Part shown: piece by piece, positions 1 to 5,809 of the stretch
How positions within the stretch are numbered: position 1 is the first letter of the stretch
How the letters are laid out: each line of letters opens with the position of its first letter
NCBI GenBank assembly: GCA_030640385.1
Contig: DAOWJL010000008.1
Coordinates: 1 to 14,104, forward strand
Source of the DNA: Dehalococcoidia bacterium
Lineage (GTDB): Bacteria > Chloroflexota > Dehalococcoidia > Dehalococcoidales > G020351185
Direction of reading: 5' to 3'
Length of the DNA stretch: 14,104 bases
Notes under the pieces: model-generated
What the model was told of the DNA's origin: nothing
The model's database searches: none
What the model saw: only the letters and a program-made list of their open reading frames with translations
Program-made: the position numbers and the translations under genes

Positions 1-539
1 CCGAACCAAGTTGGTAATACGGTGATGAAAATATAAGCATAGATAGAGTAGAAGATTATCTGGAAAATTGAGTTAAAAGCTACAAGCCCGGCAGCGTATT
101 CATTATCACCCTTGCAGAGCTCATTCCAGACGATAACCATGGCAATACAGCGGGCAAGGCCTATTAATATCAAGCCGACCATATATTCGGGGTAAGGCCA
201 GATAAAACCGAGGAAGACAATAGCCAGAAAAAACATAAGAACCGGGCCGATTATCCAGTTCTGGATTAGTGATATACCCAGTACACGCCAATCCCTAAAG
301 ACCTTGCCCAGATCTTCATACCTTACTTTGGCCAGAGGAGGATACATCATAAGGATAAGACCTATTGCGATGGGGATGGAAGTAGTACCCACCTGAAATA
401 TATTAATGAAATCAGCTACCTGTGGGATAAAGTACCCCAACCCTACCCCCAAACCTAACGCCAGGAAAATCCAAAGCGTAAGAAAGCGATCAAGGAAAGA
501 TAGTTGTTTTAAGGAGCTTTCAGACTTCGGATTAATCAT
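1..539 (-). CDS. arsB: ACR3-type arsenite efflux transporter, N-terminal part (runs off left edge)
   Basis: Integral membrane exporter of the ACR3 (BASS superfamily) type, which extrudes arsenite from the cytoplasm. About 179 residues are visible; the family is usually 330-370 aa, so the C-terminal half lies outside the window. Translation from the ATG at 539 gives five or so hydrophobic segments. It also shows the family signature GLILIGLARCIAMVIVWNEL (residues 123-141), in which Cys131 corresponds to the conserved membrane-embedded cysteine needed for arsenite transport. The motif continues into the K-G-D and A-F-N-S residues typical of ACR3. The start codon overlaps the end of arsR by 8 bp, so the two are translationally coupled. 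Regulation by ArsR at the upstream operator is inferred. The symbol acr3 is equally used. The family assignment is firm; only the C-terminus is unseen. Confidence 0.95.
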   Translation of the reverse strand, partial: MINPKSESSLKQLSFLDRFLTLWIFLALGLGVGLGYFIPQVADFINIFQVGTTSIPIAIGLILMMYPPLAKVRYEDLGKVFRDWRVLGISLIQNWIIGPVLMFFLAIVFLGFIWPYPEYMVGLILIGLARCIAMVIVWNELCKGDNEYAAGLVAFNSIFQIIFYSIYAYIFITVLPTWF

Positions 540-849
540 TGCACTTCTTTTCTTGGCATATGGGAAGTTCTTTTACGAGGGACTCGCTTTGGATAATAAT
601 TCCGGCTAGCCTATGGTGAGAAAGGCTGTAATAAGTCTTTTGGGCTTTTTGTCTTGCGATTACAATATTGCAATCTTTTAGATATTTTAAATGATGGGAA
701 ACTAGAGACTGCTCTTTACCAACAGCATTGACGATATCGGTGACGCATTTCTCTTCGTCAATGATATACTTAAGTATACGTAGGCGGGTAGCTTCGCCAA
801 TACATCTCAGGAATTTAACCTGTTCTTCTGTTTTATTATGAATATCCAT
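532..849 (-). CDS. arsR: ArsR-family metalloregulator (arsenic-type repressor)
   Basis: A 105-aa winged-helix repressor of the ArsR/SmtB family that would leave its operator on binding As(III) or a related metalloid. The N-terminal part shows the family pattern F-L-R-C-I-G-E-A-T-R-L-R-I-L (13-26). The recognition helix is S-L-V-S-H-H-L-K-Y-L-K-D (48-59), followed by the wing. The classic ELCVCDL sensor is reduced to E-K-C-V-T-D with a single Cys35. Further cysteines are Cys16, Cys60 and a C-terminal pair Cys98/Cys103, so the metalloid site may combine Cys35 with the C-terminal pair, as in some non-canonical ArsR proteins (inference). The ATG at 849 fits the reading frame, and the operator palindrome at 847-860 covers it. 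No Shine-Dalgarno sequence precedes it. It overlaps the downstream ACR3 exporter by 8 bp, forming an arsR-acr3 operon. Confidence 0.93.
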   Translation of the reverse strand: MDIHNKTEEQVKFLRCIGEATRLRILKYIIDEEKCVTDIVNAVGKEQSLVSHHLKYLKDCNIVIARQKAQKTYYSLSHHRLAGIIIQSESLVKELPICQEKKCND

Positions 850-887
850 TCATATGAATGATAATACATATTAATCATAGTTGTCAA
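847..887 (-). promoter_or_regulatory. arsR promoter with 14-bp palindromic operator
   Basis: On the minus strand a consensus -35 TTGACA (882-887) is followed after 18 nt by a -10 TATCAT (858-863). A perfect 14-bp palindrome, CATTCATATGAATG (847-860), overlaps the -10, the expected start of transcription (about 851) and the arsR ATG (847-849). Palindromes with a TCATATGA core are typical of ArsR-family operators. Bound repressor would block initiation directly. The transcript would have almost no 5' leader. Confidence 0.75.
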
Positions 888-961
888 TAGAAAGTATGAG
901 AAATTTACTATAAAAAAATTGTAAGTGAGGACCCTATCAGCAACAGGAGAAATGACTTGGG

Positions 962-1255
962 TTGGGGGATTGGGTTTGTAGAACCGGAGTGATTTTAACC
1001 TCTTATCTTTTAACTGCCAGTCTTATGTTGTTACGTGGAGCAAAGCCTAAAGTGATTTCTGAAGCCCTGGGGCATAGCTCGGTAGTCTTTACAATGGATG
1101 TCTACAGCCATATAATTGAGGGAATGCAGAGTGATGCTATGGCGTTACTGGATGAGGTTCTACCGGCAGGGATAAATGTGACAAAAAATAATATTAACGC
1201 CAACTCTTTAAAAAACAGAGTTATAAATTTACAATTTAGCTTCAAGCCCCTGTAG
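962..1255 (+). pseudogene. Tyrosine recombinase (phage-type integrase), C-terminal remnant
   Basis: Only the last part of a tyrosine recombinase catalytic domain is recognisable. The stretch A-S-L-M-L-L-R-G-A-K-P-K-V-I-S-E-A-L-G-H-S-S (codons about 1013-1081) carries the catalytic His of the LGHSS motif. It is followed by T-M-D-V-Y-S-H, whose Tyr is the nucleophile. The HxxR box that should lie just before is decayed (S-Y-L-L-T-A-S instead of L-R-H-T-A-A-S). The frame is closed by a TGA at 953-955 and the N-terminal two thirds of the protein (usually 300-400 aa in total) are missing. The TTG start is arbitrary. The homologous part ends near 1170. The remaining codons run through what looks like the tRNA promoter, and the stop lies inside the tRNA-Arg gene. 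It is inactive, the scar of an element that used this tRNA locus. Confidence 0.8.
1207..1235 (+). promoter_or_regulatory. Putative promoter of tRNA-Arg
   Basis: TTTAAA (1207-1212) and TACAAT (1230-1235) are separated by 17 nt and would start transcription about 4 nt upstream of the tRNA. The -35 is only a partial match (4 of 6). Its position inside the tail of the recombinase reading frame suggests that this tail is not real coding sequence. Confidence 0.45.
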
Positions 1256-1321
1256 CTCAGAGGATAGAGCAGCGGTTTCCTAAACCGCGTGTCGGGCGTT
1301 CGAGTCGCCCCAGGGGTACCA
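1246..1321 (+). tRNA. tRNA-Arg (anticodon CCU), CCA encoded
   Basis: A complete cloverleaf can be drawn. The acceptor stem GCCCCTG/CAGGGGT (1246-1252 with 1311-1317) starts with a G-U pair. The D arm contains the usual AGAGGATAGAGC. The anticodon stem GCGGT/ACCGC (1272-1276 with 1284-1288) closes the loop TTCCTAA with anticodon CCT at 1279-1281, which reads AGG. The T arm GGGCG-TTCGAGT-CGCCC spans 1294-1310. Discriminator A is at 1318 and CCA at 1319-1321 is genomically encoded. The 5' end overlaps the stop of the integrase remnant by 10 bp. The 3' end lies 4 bp from the stop codon of the convergent membrane-protein gene. Confidence 0.97.
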
Positions 1322-1325
1322 CTCC

Positions 1326-1964
1326 CTAATCTCTTTCTTTATCCCTAACCCATAAAAGGGGATAGACTATATCACTGACACAGCAGGGCAGCCACACGGC
1401 AAGGAAGAGGAACAGAAAGATAAAGGGAAGTACAGGGATCAAGTCTGCTACCCCGAAGGCGATAAAGCTGAATAATGACGCCCAGGTGCTCAACAGCACG
1501 TGCCCCATATGAGGCAGTTTTGTGGTCGGTTTGAAGTAGCCGATTGCTATCCCGATAACAGCAGCGGCGTTGACAACTATCCACGCCGGAATACCGATGT
1601 AGGGCATTATTTCGGTCTCTAAAAAGGGTAGATGAAACTCCATAGCGATACTCAATGTGCTCCCGCCCAGATAGGGGATGATTGCATCGCTCAAGGTAGC
1701 TATACCAATGGAGCCCGTGTAGCCAACAATAATAATTAGCCAGGGTCGGCTCTTTTTCTGTTTCTTGTACATAGCCGTGGTTACCAGGGCGCTAAAGACG
1801 ATATGGAGAGGATGAAAGGTGTAGAAAAGGGCTTCGGAAACATCCCTGGGAGCATTGGTAAAATGGATTATTACCATAATTATAATTCCGATTACAGCCC
1901 CCACCAGAGTAAAGGGAGTATGTTCCGCCAGTTCCAGAGCTATACGTCTGAGCATTGTTTTCAT
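1326..1964 (-). CDS. Polytopic membrane protein of unknown function, co-transcribed with a Fur/Zur-family regulator
   Basis: I do not recognise the family. The 212-aa protein has about six hydrophobic segments (roughly residues 18-34, 44-65, 75-96, 121-142, 156-176 and 178-204). It has no signal peptide of the cleavable type. It is unusually rich in potential metal ligands for a membrane protein: His34, His51 and His54 in F-H-P-L-H-I, Glu109/His111 in M-E-F-H, Glu116, Glu118, His152/His155 in L-P-H-M-G-H, and a Cys194-Cys195 pair in L-P-C-C-V-S-D-I. It starts 20 bp after the Fur-family gene and has no promoter of its own, so it is probably expressed from the metal-responsive promoter at 2460-2488. 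A role in metal (zinc or iron) transport or sensing is an inference from this context and these residues only. The ATG at 1964 has only a weak upstream GGGAA. Confidence 0.85.
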   Translation of the reverse strand: MKTMLRRIALELAEHTPFTLVGAVIGIIIMVIIHFTNAPRDVSEALFYTFHPLHIVFSALVTTAMYKKQKKSRPWLIIIVGYTGSIGIATLSDAIIPYLGGSTLSIAMEFHLPFLETEIMPYIGIPAWIVVNAAAVIGIAIGYFKPTTKLPHMGHVLLSTWASLFSFIAFGVADLIPVLPFIFLFLFLAVWLPCCVSDIVYPLLWVRDKERD

Positions 1965-1984
1965 AAAGTTCCCATAAAACCAAA

Positions 1985-2416
1985 CTAGTTTTTTCGCCGA
2001 CAGTCATGGCAACGGCCAACAAATTCAACCAGGTGGCTGTCTATCTCGAAGTCTGTCTGACGGGTTAGCCTTTCCTCCATCTGCCTGAGGTCGCAATCGG
2101 TGAAGTCAACAACCCTATAGCAAATGGAGCATAACAGGTGATGGTGATGGCCTGAAGACCTCCGCATCATATAGCTACGACAGCTGTTGCCGGAATGCGC
2201 CTCGCAGATAAATCCCAGCCGGGTAAGTAACTCAAGGGTACGGTAGATAGTGACCAGCCCGATACCAGGATATCGTTTATTCACTTTCTCATACACATCA
2301 GCCGGGGCTAGATGGCTGTGGCTACGGGTAATGGTATCCAGTATAGCCCGTCGCTGACGGGTAAGCTTATAACCCCGAAGCTTCAGAATGTCTATTATTT
2401 CTTTCCTGTTAACCAT
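1985..2416 (-). CDS. Fur-family metal-dependent transcriptional repressor (Zur-like)
   Basis: A 143-aa protein with the complete Fur layout. The N-terminal winged helix contains L-K-L-R-G-Y-K-L-T-R-Q-R (11-22) and the recognition helix region G-L-V-T-I-Y-R-T-L-E-L-L (53-64). The dimerisation domain has the metal-binding run H-H-H-H-L-L-C-S-I-C (90-99), then D-F (104-105) and E-I-D-S-H (124-128). Two CxxC pairs, Cys96/Cys99 and Cys136/Cys139, form the structural zinc site. Extra cysteines at 71, 79 and 108 are less usual. Which metal it senses cannot be read from the protein alone. Its operator resembles the Zur box of actinobacteria, which favours zinc. It is first in a two-gene operon with a membrane protein, and its own operator lies just upstream, so it is probably autoregulated. 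No Shine-Dalgarno sequence precedes the ATG at 2416. Confidence 0.95.
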   Translation of the reverse strand: MVNRKEIIDILKLRGYKLTRQRRAILDTITRSHSHLAPADVYEKVNKRYPGIGLVTIYRTLELLTRLGFICEAHSGNSCRSYMMRRSSGHHHHLLCSICYRVVDFTDCDLRQMEERLTRQTDFEIDSHLVEFVGRCHDCRRKN

Positions 2417-2424
2417 AATCAGAA

Positions 2425-2453
2425 ACGTAAATGAAAACGATTTTCATTTACGT
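2425..2453 (-). promoter_or_regulatory. 29-bp palindromic operator (Zur/Fur box)
   Basis: Positions 2425-2453 form an almost perfect inverted repeat centred on 2439, with 13 of 14 arm bases matching. The core TGAAAACGATTTTCA (2432-2446) differs at one position from TGAAAATGATTTTCA, which I recall as the Zur box of Streptomyces/mycobacteria. It lies at and downstream of the predicted transcription start and 9 bp before the ATG, so bound repressor would block the promoter. Confidence 0.85.
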
Positions 2454-2459
2454 CTGTCA

Positions 2460-2488
2460 ATAATAGACAAAAACAACCAGCTTGTCAA
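2460..2488 (-). promoter_or_regulatory. Strong housekeeping-type promoter of the Fur/Zur operon
   Basis: Minus-strand -35 TTGACA (2483-2488) and -10 TATTAT (2460-2465) are separated by exactly 17 nt. The predicted start, near 2453, coincides with the edge of the palindromic operator. Confidence 0.8.
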
Positions 2489-2580
2489 GGGATAGCGAAG
2501 GAGAAATCAGGCTTTTTCAGCCCTTTTCGGTGCATTCACTGGAGGCAGGCTAAACACAGAGGATTATTACTTAATTCAAA

Positions 2581-2811
2581 TCAGCATTCGGTAATCGTTT
2601 CTACCCTGACCCCGCGGGACATCACCCAGGCAAGGCCTTCTTCTATCTGCCTGGGTTCACCCTCAAGCTCTATTTTAAACCAACCCATATCCTCGGTTAT
2701 CTCCGCCAGGTGAATATTTGTCACCAAACAGAACTGCTGCCCCAGATTATGAATAATGGGTTCCTTAAGCAGCTCCCGGGGGAAGTTTAGAATCACCAGT
2801 TTCTTTACCAT
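2581..2811 (-). CDS. NIL-domain protein (ACT-like sulfur-metabolism sensor domain)
   Basis: A 76-aa free-standing NIL domain, the ferredoxin-like fold otherwise found at the C-terminus of the methionine transporter ATPase MetN and fused to ferredoxins. Family-like features are L-N-F-P-R-E-L-L-K-E-P-I-I (8-20), then a central N-I-H-L-A-E-I (32-38), and G-W-F-K-I-E-L-E-G (43-51). The C-terminus I-E-E-G-L-A-W-V forms the last helix. In MetN the domain binds methionine and causes feedback inhibition; whether this single-domain protein binds an amino acid is unknown. The ATG at 2811 is supported by GGGAGG (2817-2822) six bases upstream. It overlaps the end of cysE by 47 bp in another frame, so the two are surely co-expressed. 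The link to cysteine/methionine metabolism is inferred from that. Confidence 0.88.
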   Translation of the reverse strand: MVKKLVILNFPRELLKEPIIHNLGQQFCLVTNIHLAEITEDMGWFKIELEGEPRQIEEGLAWVMSRGVRVETITEC

Positions 2812-3523
2812 TCCAGCCTCCCTGACCGAACTCCTGCATAATTTTCTTTATTCTTTCCTCCAGTTCGTCCCTGGGGACGGCTATACCCGACTTATTCTCA
2901 AGCCCCTCAAGGCGCTGCCCGAGTTTTGTCTGCTCGTCCAGGACGAGTCTTATAGTCTCAGCTACCGGGTCGGGCAGCCGCCCGTGTTCCAAATCCAGAG
3001 TGGGTTTGCGGTGCTCATCTATAATCCTGCCCGGAATACCGACTACGGTTGCACCGGGCGGTACTGATTTAACGACAACCGAACCCGAGCCAATGCGGGC
3101 ACCATTACCTATGGTGATTGCGCCTAATACTATAGCGCCGGCACCGATTACAACATTATCTTCCAGGGTTGGGTGTCGCTTACCCTTCTTCAGGCTCGTA
3201 CCACCAAGAACCACCCCCTGGTAAAGCAGCACATCATCACCGATTTCTGTCGTTTCACCGATAACTACTCCGGTACCGTGGTCTATAAAGAAACGCCGCC
3301 CGATTTTAGCCCCGGGATGGATTTCAATGCCCGTCAGAAAACGATTACAGTGGGACAACATGCGGGCTAACAGCCGCAGGTGGTGGCGCCACAGGAAATT
3401 GGCTATCCGGTGCAGCCAAAGGGCATGCAGTCCGGGATAGCATGTGATAACCTCGGCCAGATTCCTGGCTGCCGGGTCCTTGGTAAAAACTGTTCTTGTA
3501 TCCTCTGTTATTACTCTACACAC
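2765..3523 (-). CDS. cysE: Serine O-acetyltransferase
   Basis: Transfers acetyl from acetyl-CoA to L-serine to give O-acetylserine, the first committed step of cysteine synthesis. The 252-aa protein has a short N-terminal helical part with D-P-A-A-R (16-20) and C-Y-P-G-L-H-A (28-34). The left-handed beta-helix of hexapeptide repeats follows (about 65-170), with the catalytic D-H-G-T-G (81-85), G-E-T-T-E-I-G (89-95) and G-G-T-S...R-H-P-T-L (107-120). It ends in S-V-P-P-G-A-T-V-V-G-I-P-G. It is the short bacterial type, but residues 171-252 form an extra charged, helical tail, and its last 16 codons overlap the NIL-domain gene. The start is the GTG at 3523, 13 bp after cutA. It belongs to the nadA-cutA-cysE-NIL run. 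Confidence 0.95.
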   Translation of the reverse strand: MCRVITEDTRTVFTKDPAARNLAEVITCYPGLHALWLHRIANFLWRHHLRLLARMLSHCNRFLTGIEIHPGAKIGRRFFIDHGTGVVIGETTEIGDDVLLYQGVVLGGTSLKKGKRHPTLEDNVVIGAGAIVLGAITIGNGARIGSGSVVVKSVPPGATVVGIPGRIIDEHRKPTLDLEHGRLPDPVAETIRLVLDEQTKLGQRLEGLENKSGIAVPRDELEERIKKIMQEFGQGGWNGKETGDSKLPPGAA

Positions 3524-3536
3524 AGCCTGTTCCCGT

Positions 3537-3869
3537 TTAATCAGTCTCGTTGTCTATCCATTCCAGGTAATCCTGGTTGCCCCCGATAATGGGCAGGGCG
3601 ATAATTTCATGCACATCATATGAATGAATCTCTTTTACCAGCTGTATAATCTCATCTAGCAGTACAGCTCTTGTTTTAACCACCAGCAGGCTTTCATGCG
3701 CCGAGTCAATCCTTTCCTGCCACCAGAAGAGAGAGTTTACTCCAGGCATGATATTAATACAAGCCGCCTTCCTCTGCTTGAGTAGAACACGTGAAATCAA
3801 GCGGGCTTCTTCCTCATCAGCTACAGTGATAAGGACAACGATATGTTCAGGTTTCTTTGTTCTAGCCAT
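3537..3869 (-). CDS. cutA: CutA1 divalent-cation tolerance protein
   Basis: A 110-aa protein of the CutA1 family, small trimeric proteins of ferredoxin-like fold implicated in copper and other divalent-metal tolerance; the exact biochemical role is not settled. Signature segments are V-L-I-T-V-A-D-E-E-E-A (12-22) and R-K-A-A-C-I-N-I-M-P-G-V (33-44), with the conserved Cys37. S-L-F-W-W-Q-E-R-I (46-54) and V-K-T-R (64-67) follow. The C-terminal part H-S-Y-D-V-H-E-I-I-A-L-P-I (82-94) ends with N-Q-D-Y-L-E-W-I. Length and order match the family completely. It starts 7 bp after nadA; a GGAGG within the end of nadA could serve as ribosome binding site. It sits 13 bp ahead of cysE, so co-transcription is very likely. 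Confidence 0.95.
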   Translation of the reverse strand: MARTKKPEHIVVLITVADEEEARLISRVLLKQRKAACINIMPGVNSLFWWQERIDSAHESLLVVKTRAVLLDEIIQLVKEIHSYDVHEIIALPIIGGNQDYLEWIDNETD

Positions 3870-3876
3870 GTTAAAA

Positions 3877-4791
3877 CTATGCCACCTCCAGCATCCTGTC
3901 CACCGCCATTTTTGCCTTCAGGCGGATATCCCCGGATACCTTTACCTCTGGTGCCATCTCCTCCAGAGACTCTAAAACCTTTTCAAGGGTAATCAGCTTC
4001 ATATTTGGACAGATTGCCTGCTCCGATACCGGAATGAATCTTTTACCCGGGTTTTCCTTACGCAGCCGGTATATGATACCTATCTCCGTACTCACAACCA
4101 TCTGACTTACATCGTCTCGCCTGGCATAGCGGCACATACCGCCGGTGCTTAAAACTTCGTCAGCCAGAGCGATTACCTCCGGCCGGCACTCCGGGTGAAC
4201 CACTACCTTTGCCTCCGGGTAATTCTCTTTCAGCTCAAGTATATGCTGGGGCATTATGCGGGTATGAGTCGGGCAAAATCCAGGCCACAGGAAAAACTCC
4301 TTATTTATCTTTGTTGATATATAGTGCCCCAGATACTTATCGGGGACAAACAATATCTTTTCATTGTTCAGGCTTTCGACCACCCTGACGGCGTTAGCTG
4401 AAGTACAGCAGATGTCAGATTCCGCTTTAACCTCTGCCGTAGTGTTAACATAAGAAACCACTGCGGCATCAGGCAGCTCCTTTTTTCTTTGCCTTAACTG
4501 TTCGGCGGTAACCATATTTGCCATAGGACAACCGGCATTCAGGTCGGGCAGCAGGACTACTTTATCGGGGCAAAGGATGGAGGCCGTCTCAGCCATAAAA
4601 TGAACGCCGCAAAAGACAATAACTCTGGCATCGGTTCGGGCGGCTTTCTGGCTCAGTTCCAGAGAATCACCGATAAAATCGGCTATATCCTGAATCTCGC
4701 CCAGCTGGTAGTTGTGCACCAGAATAACAGCCTTCCTTTCTTTTTTAAGGTTATATATTTTATTTACTGTTTCGGTATCATTTTCCATCAT
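3877..4791 (-). CDS. nadA: Quinolinate synthase A ([4Fe-4S] enzyme of NAD synthesis)
   Basis: Condenses iminoaspartate with dihydroxyacetone phosphate to quinolinate in de novo NAD synthesis. The 304-aa length equals that of the compact NadA type. Three cysteines in conserved positions bind the oxygen-sensitive [4Fe-4S] cluster: Cys88 in N-A-G-C-P-M, Cys173 in G-F-C-P-T-H and Cys261 in A-I-C-P-N-M-K. Other family segments are H-N-Y-Q (26-29), G-D-S-L-E-L-S (41-47), F-C-G-V-H-F-M-A-E-T-A (60-70), S-Y-V-N-T-T-A (113-119), H-P-E-C (199-202) and S-T-G-G-M (215-219). The start is one of two adjacent ATGs at 4791/4788; GGAGG at 4802-4806 favours the first. nadB and nadC are not in the window. It follows a methyltransferase and a tiny coupled ORF and leads into cutA. 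Confidence 0.97.
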   Translation of the reverse strand: MMENDTETVNKIYNLKKERKAVILVHNYQLGEIQDIADFIGDSLELSQKAARTDARVIVFCGVHFMAETASILCPDKVVLLPDLNAGCPMANMVTAEQLRQRKKELPDAAVVSYVNTTAEVKAESDICCTSANAVRVVESLNNEKILFVPDKYLGHYISTKINKEFFLWPGFCPTHTRIMPQHILELKENYPEAKVVVHPECRPEVIALADEVLSTGGMCRYARRDDVSQMVVSTEIGIIYRLRKENPGKRFIPVSEQAICPNMKLITLEKVLESLEEMAPEVKVSGDIRLKAKMAVDRMLEVA

Positions 4792-4824
4792 CGGTTACTA
4801 CCCTCCAATCATTGCTATATACGT

Positions 4825-4908
4825 TTATTCCTTTACGACTATACCCTGAACCCCAATTCTGCCCTGCTCGGTAACACTGGTTAAGGTTATATTTTCTGTT
4901 TTCTCCAT
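4825..4908 (-). CDS. Possible 27-aa peptide coupled to the methyltransferase by TGATG
   Basis: An ATG at 4908 shares bases with the TGA of the preceding methyltransferase gene (TGATG), a classic stop-start coupling. The frame runs 27 codons (MEKTENITLTSVTEQGRIG at residues 1-19) to a TAA at 4825. No domain is recognisable and the peptide is hydrophilic with no membrane segment. It could be a real small protein, the remnant of a larger gene, or chance. The exact junction is the only positive argument. Confidence 0.35.
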   Translation of the reverse strand: MEKTENITLTSVTEQGRIGVQGIVVKE

Positions 4909-5612
4909 CAGCCCCTATCCTCTACCAATGAAGCCTTATCGACATGCAGCATTTGAAACATACCCGCTCCGATCAGCCGTTTTCGTCTTATAATAAAGCT
5001 AGCCTGCTCCAGCTCCGGCAATAACGTACCATCAAGCAACATACGGTAAGCTTCCTCATGCTCAAACAACCCGTGAAAAGCTTTAACGGTAAAACCGGTT
5101 AAAACCGCCCGTGGTAAATGGTATTCAAGAACAAAGAGGCTGCCATTTGCTTTCAAAACCCGATAGATCTCCTGCAGGCTATTCTGCCTGTCCGCTTCAG
5201 CTATCTCATGCAATCCAAAGGAAACAAAAACCTTATTAAAGTTACCATCCGGGAAGGGCATATCGGCGCAGCTTGCCTGACTGAAAGTAAGCGGCAGAAC
5301 CCTCTTCGCTTTTTTAGCGGCTTTTTCGAGTAGTTTATTGGAAAGATCAATGCCGGTAACAGCGCCCGTCTCGCCTACCCTTTCCACTAAAAGGTTGGTC
5401 AGTGTTCCGGTGCCGCAACAGGCATCCAGCACCTGCTCACCCTCCTTAATGCCGGCGAAATCAACAAGCGCCCGTCTAAATCTACCCTCGCCACCAAAGG
5501 GTAAAAAGAATATTTTTATTATCGGATCGTATAACCAGGCATGCCTCTGCCAGCTCTTCTCTGCGCAATGGGAGGGCAATTCCAAAGCAGCCTTACTTCC
5601 TTCCTGTAGCAT
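4908..5612 (-). CDS. UbiE/MenG-like class I SAM-dependent methyltransferase
   Basis: A 234-aa Rossmann-fold methyltransferase. Motif I is V-L-D-A-C-C-G-T-G-T (61-70), which binds SAM. The acidic strand end is G-I-D-L-S (87-91). C-A-D-M-P-F-P-D-G-N-F (115-125) and F-G-L-H-E-I (132-137) follow as in the UbiE/COQ5 group. The R-V-L-K-A-N-G-S-L-F-V-L-E (151-163) segment is the usual post-III region. The family methylates quinone precursors or other small molecules; the substrate here cannot be inferred, and no quinone-synthesis gene is adjacent. Asp63, normally followed by a glycine-rich loop, is kept, with an unusual Cys-Cys pair before Gly67. The ATG at 5612 has AAGGA about 10 bases upstream. 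It starts 21 bp after the truncated AIR-synthase-like ORF. Confidence 0.9.
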   Translation of the reverse strand: MLQEGSKAALELPSHCAEKSWQRHAWLYDPIIKIFFLPFGGEGRFRRALVDFAGIKEGEQVLDACCGTGTLTNLLVERVGETGAVTGIDLSNKLLEKAAKKAKRVLPLTFSQASCADMPFPDGNFNKVFVSFGLHEIAEADRQNSLQEIYRVLKANGSLFVLEYHLPRAVLTGFTVKAFHGLFEHEEAYRMLLDGTLLPELEQASFIIRRKRLIGAGMFQMLHVDKASLVEDRG

Positions 5613-5633
5613 AAATAGACATCCTTTTACTGG

Positions 5634-5768
5634 TTAAGGCTTATGCTTGGCAAGGGCGCCGTGTCCGGGGCCAACCAGAATGCTGTCACTTTTAGCCCCC
5701 AGCCGGGGAAAGATAAGCTCGTCAAAGATTTCAGCCGATATTTTACCGATTTCAGGAATTTCTCCCAT
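5634..5768 (-). pseudogene. AIR-synthase/HypE-like protein, N-terminal remnant (44 codons)
   Basis: The minus-strand frame from the ATG at 5768 to the TAA at 5634 encodes 44 residues. Residues 3-36 contain E-I-P-E-I-G-K-I-S, F-D-E-L-I-F-P-R-L-G-A-K (15-26) and D-S-I-L-V-G-P-G-H-G (28-37). They read like the extreme N-terminus of the AIR-synthase-related/HypE-like (PurM superfamily) proteins, which normally continue for about 300 more residues. Here the frame leaves the family after G-H-G and stops after seven unrelated residues, so almost the whole gene has been lost. It lies between a terminator-ended leader RNA and the methyltransferase, and may still be translated as an upstream ORF. The family call is from memory of the N-terminal pattern. 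Confidence 0.6.
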
Positions 5769-5809
5769 ATCAAATATACCCCCTGCCTAAATATCTTAAG
5801 ATTACTTAT

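Noticed and set aside
406..609. Plus-strand open frame at the left edge
   Set aside because: Antisense to the ACR3 and arsR starts; lysine/arginine-rich sequence with no recognisable feature.
2506..2528. Short hairpin GGCTTTTTCAGCC with T-rich sides after the NIL gene
   Set aside because: The stem is only 4-5 bp, too weak to call a terminator on either strand.
3616..3626. TCATATGAATG, the same core as the ArsR operator
   Set aside because: It lies inside cutA, where it encodes the conserved H-S-Y-D-V-H region. It lacks the full palindrome and a promoter, so it is a coincidence.
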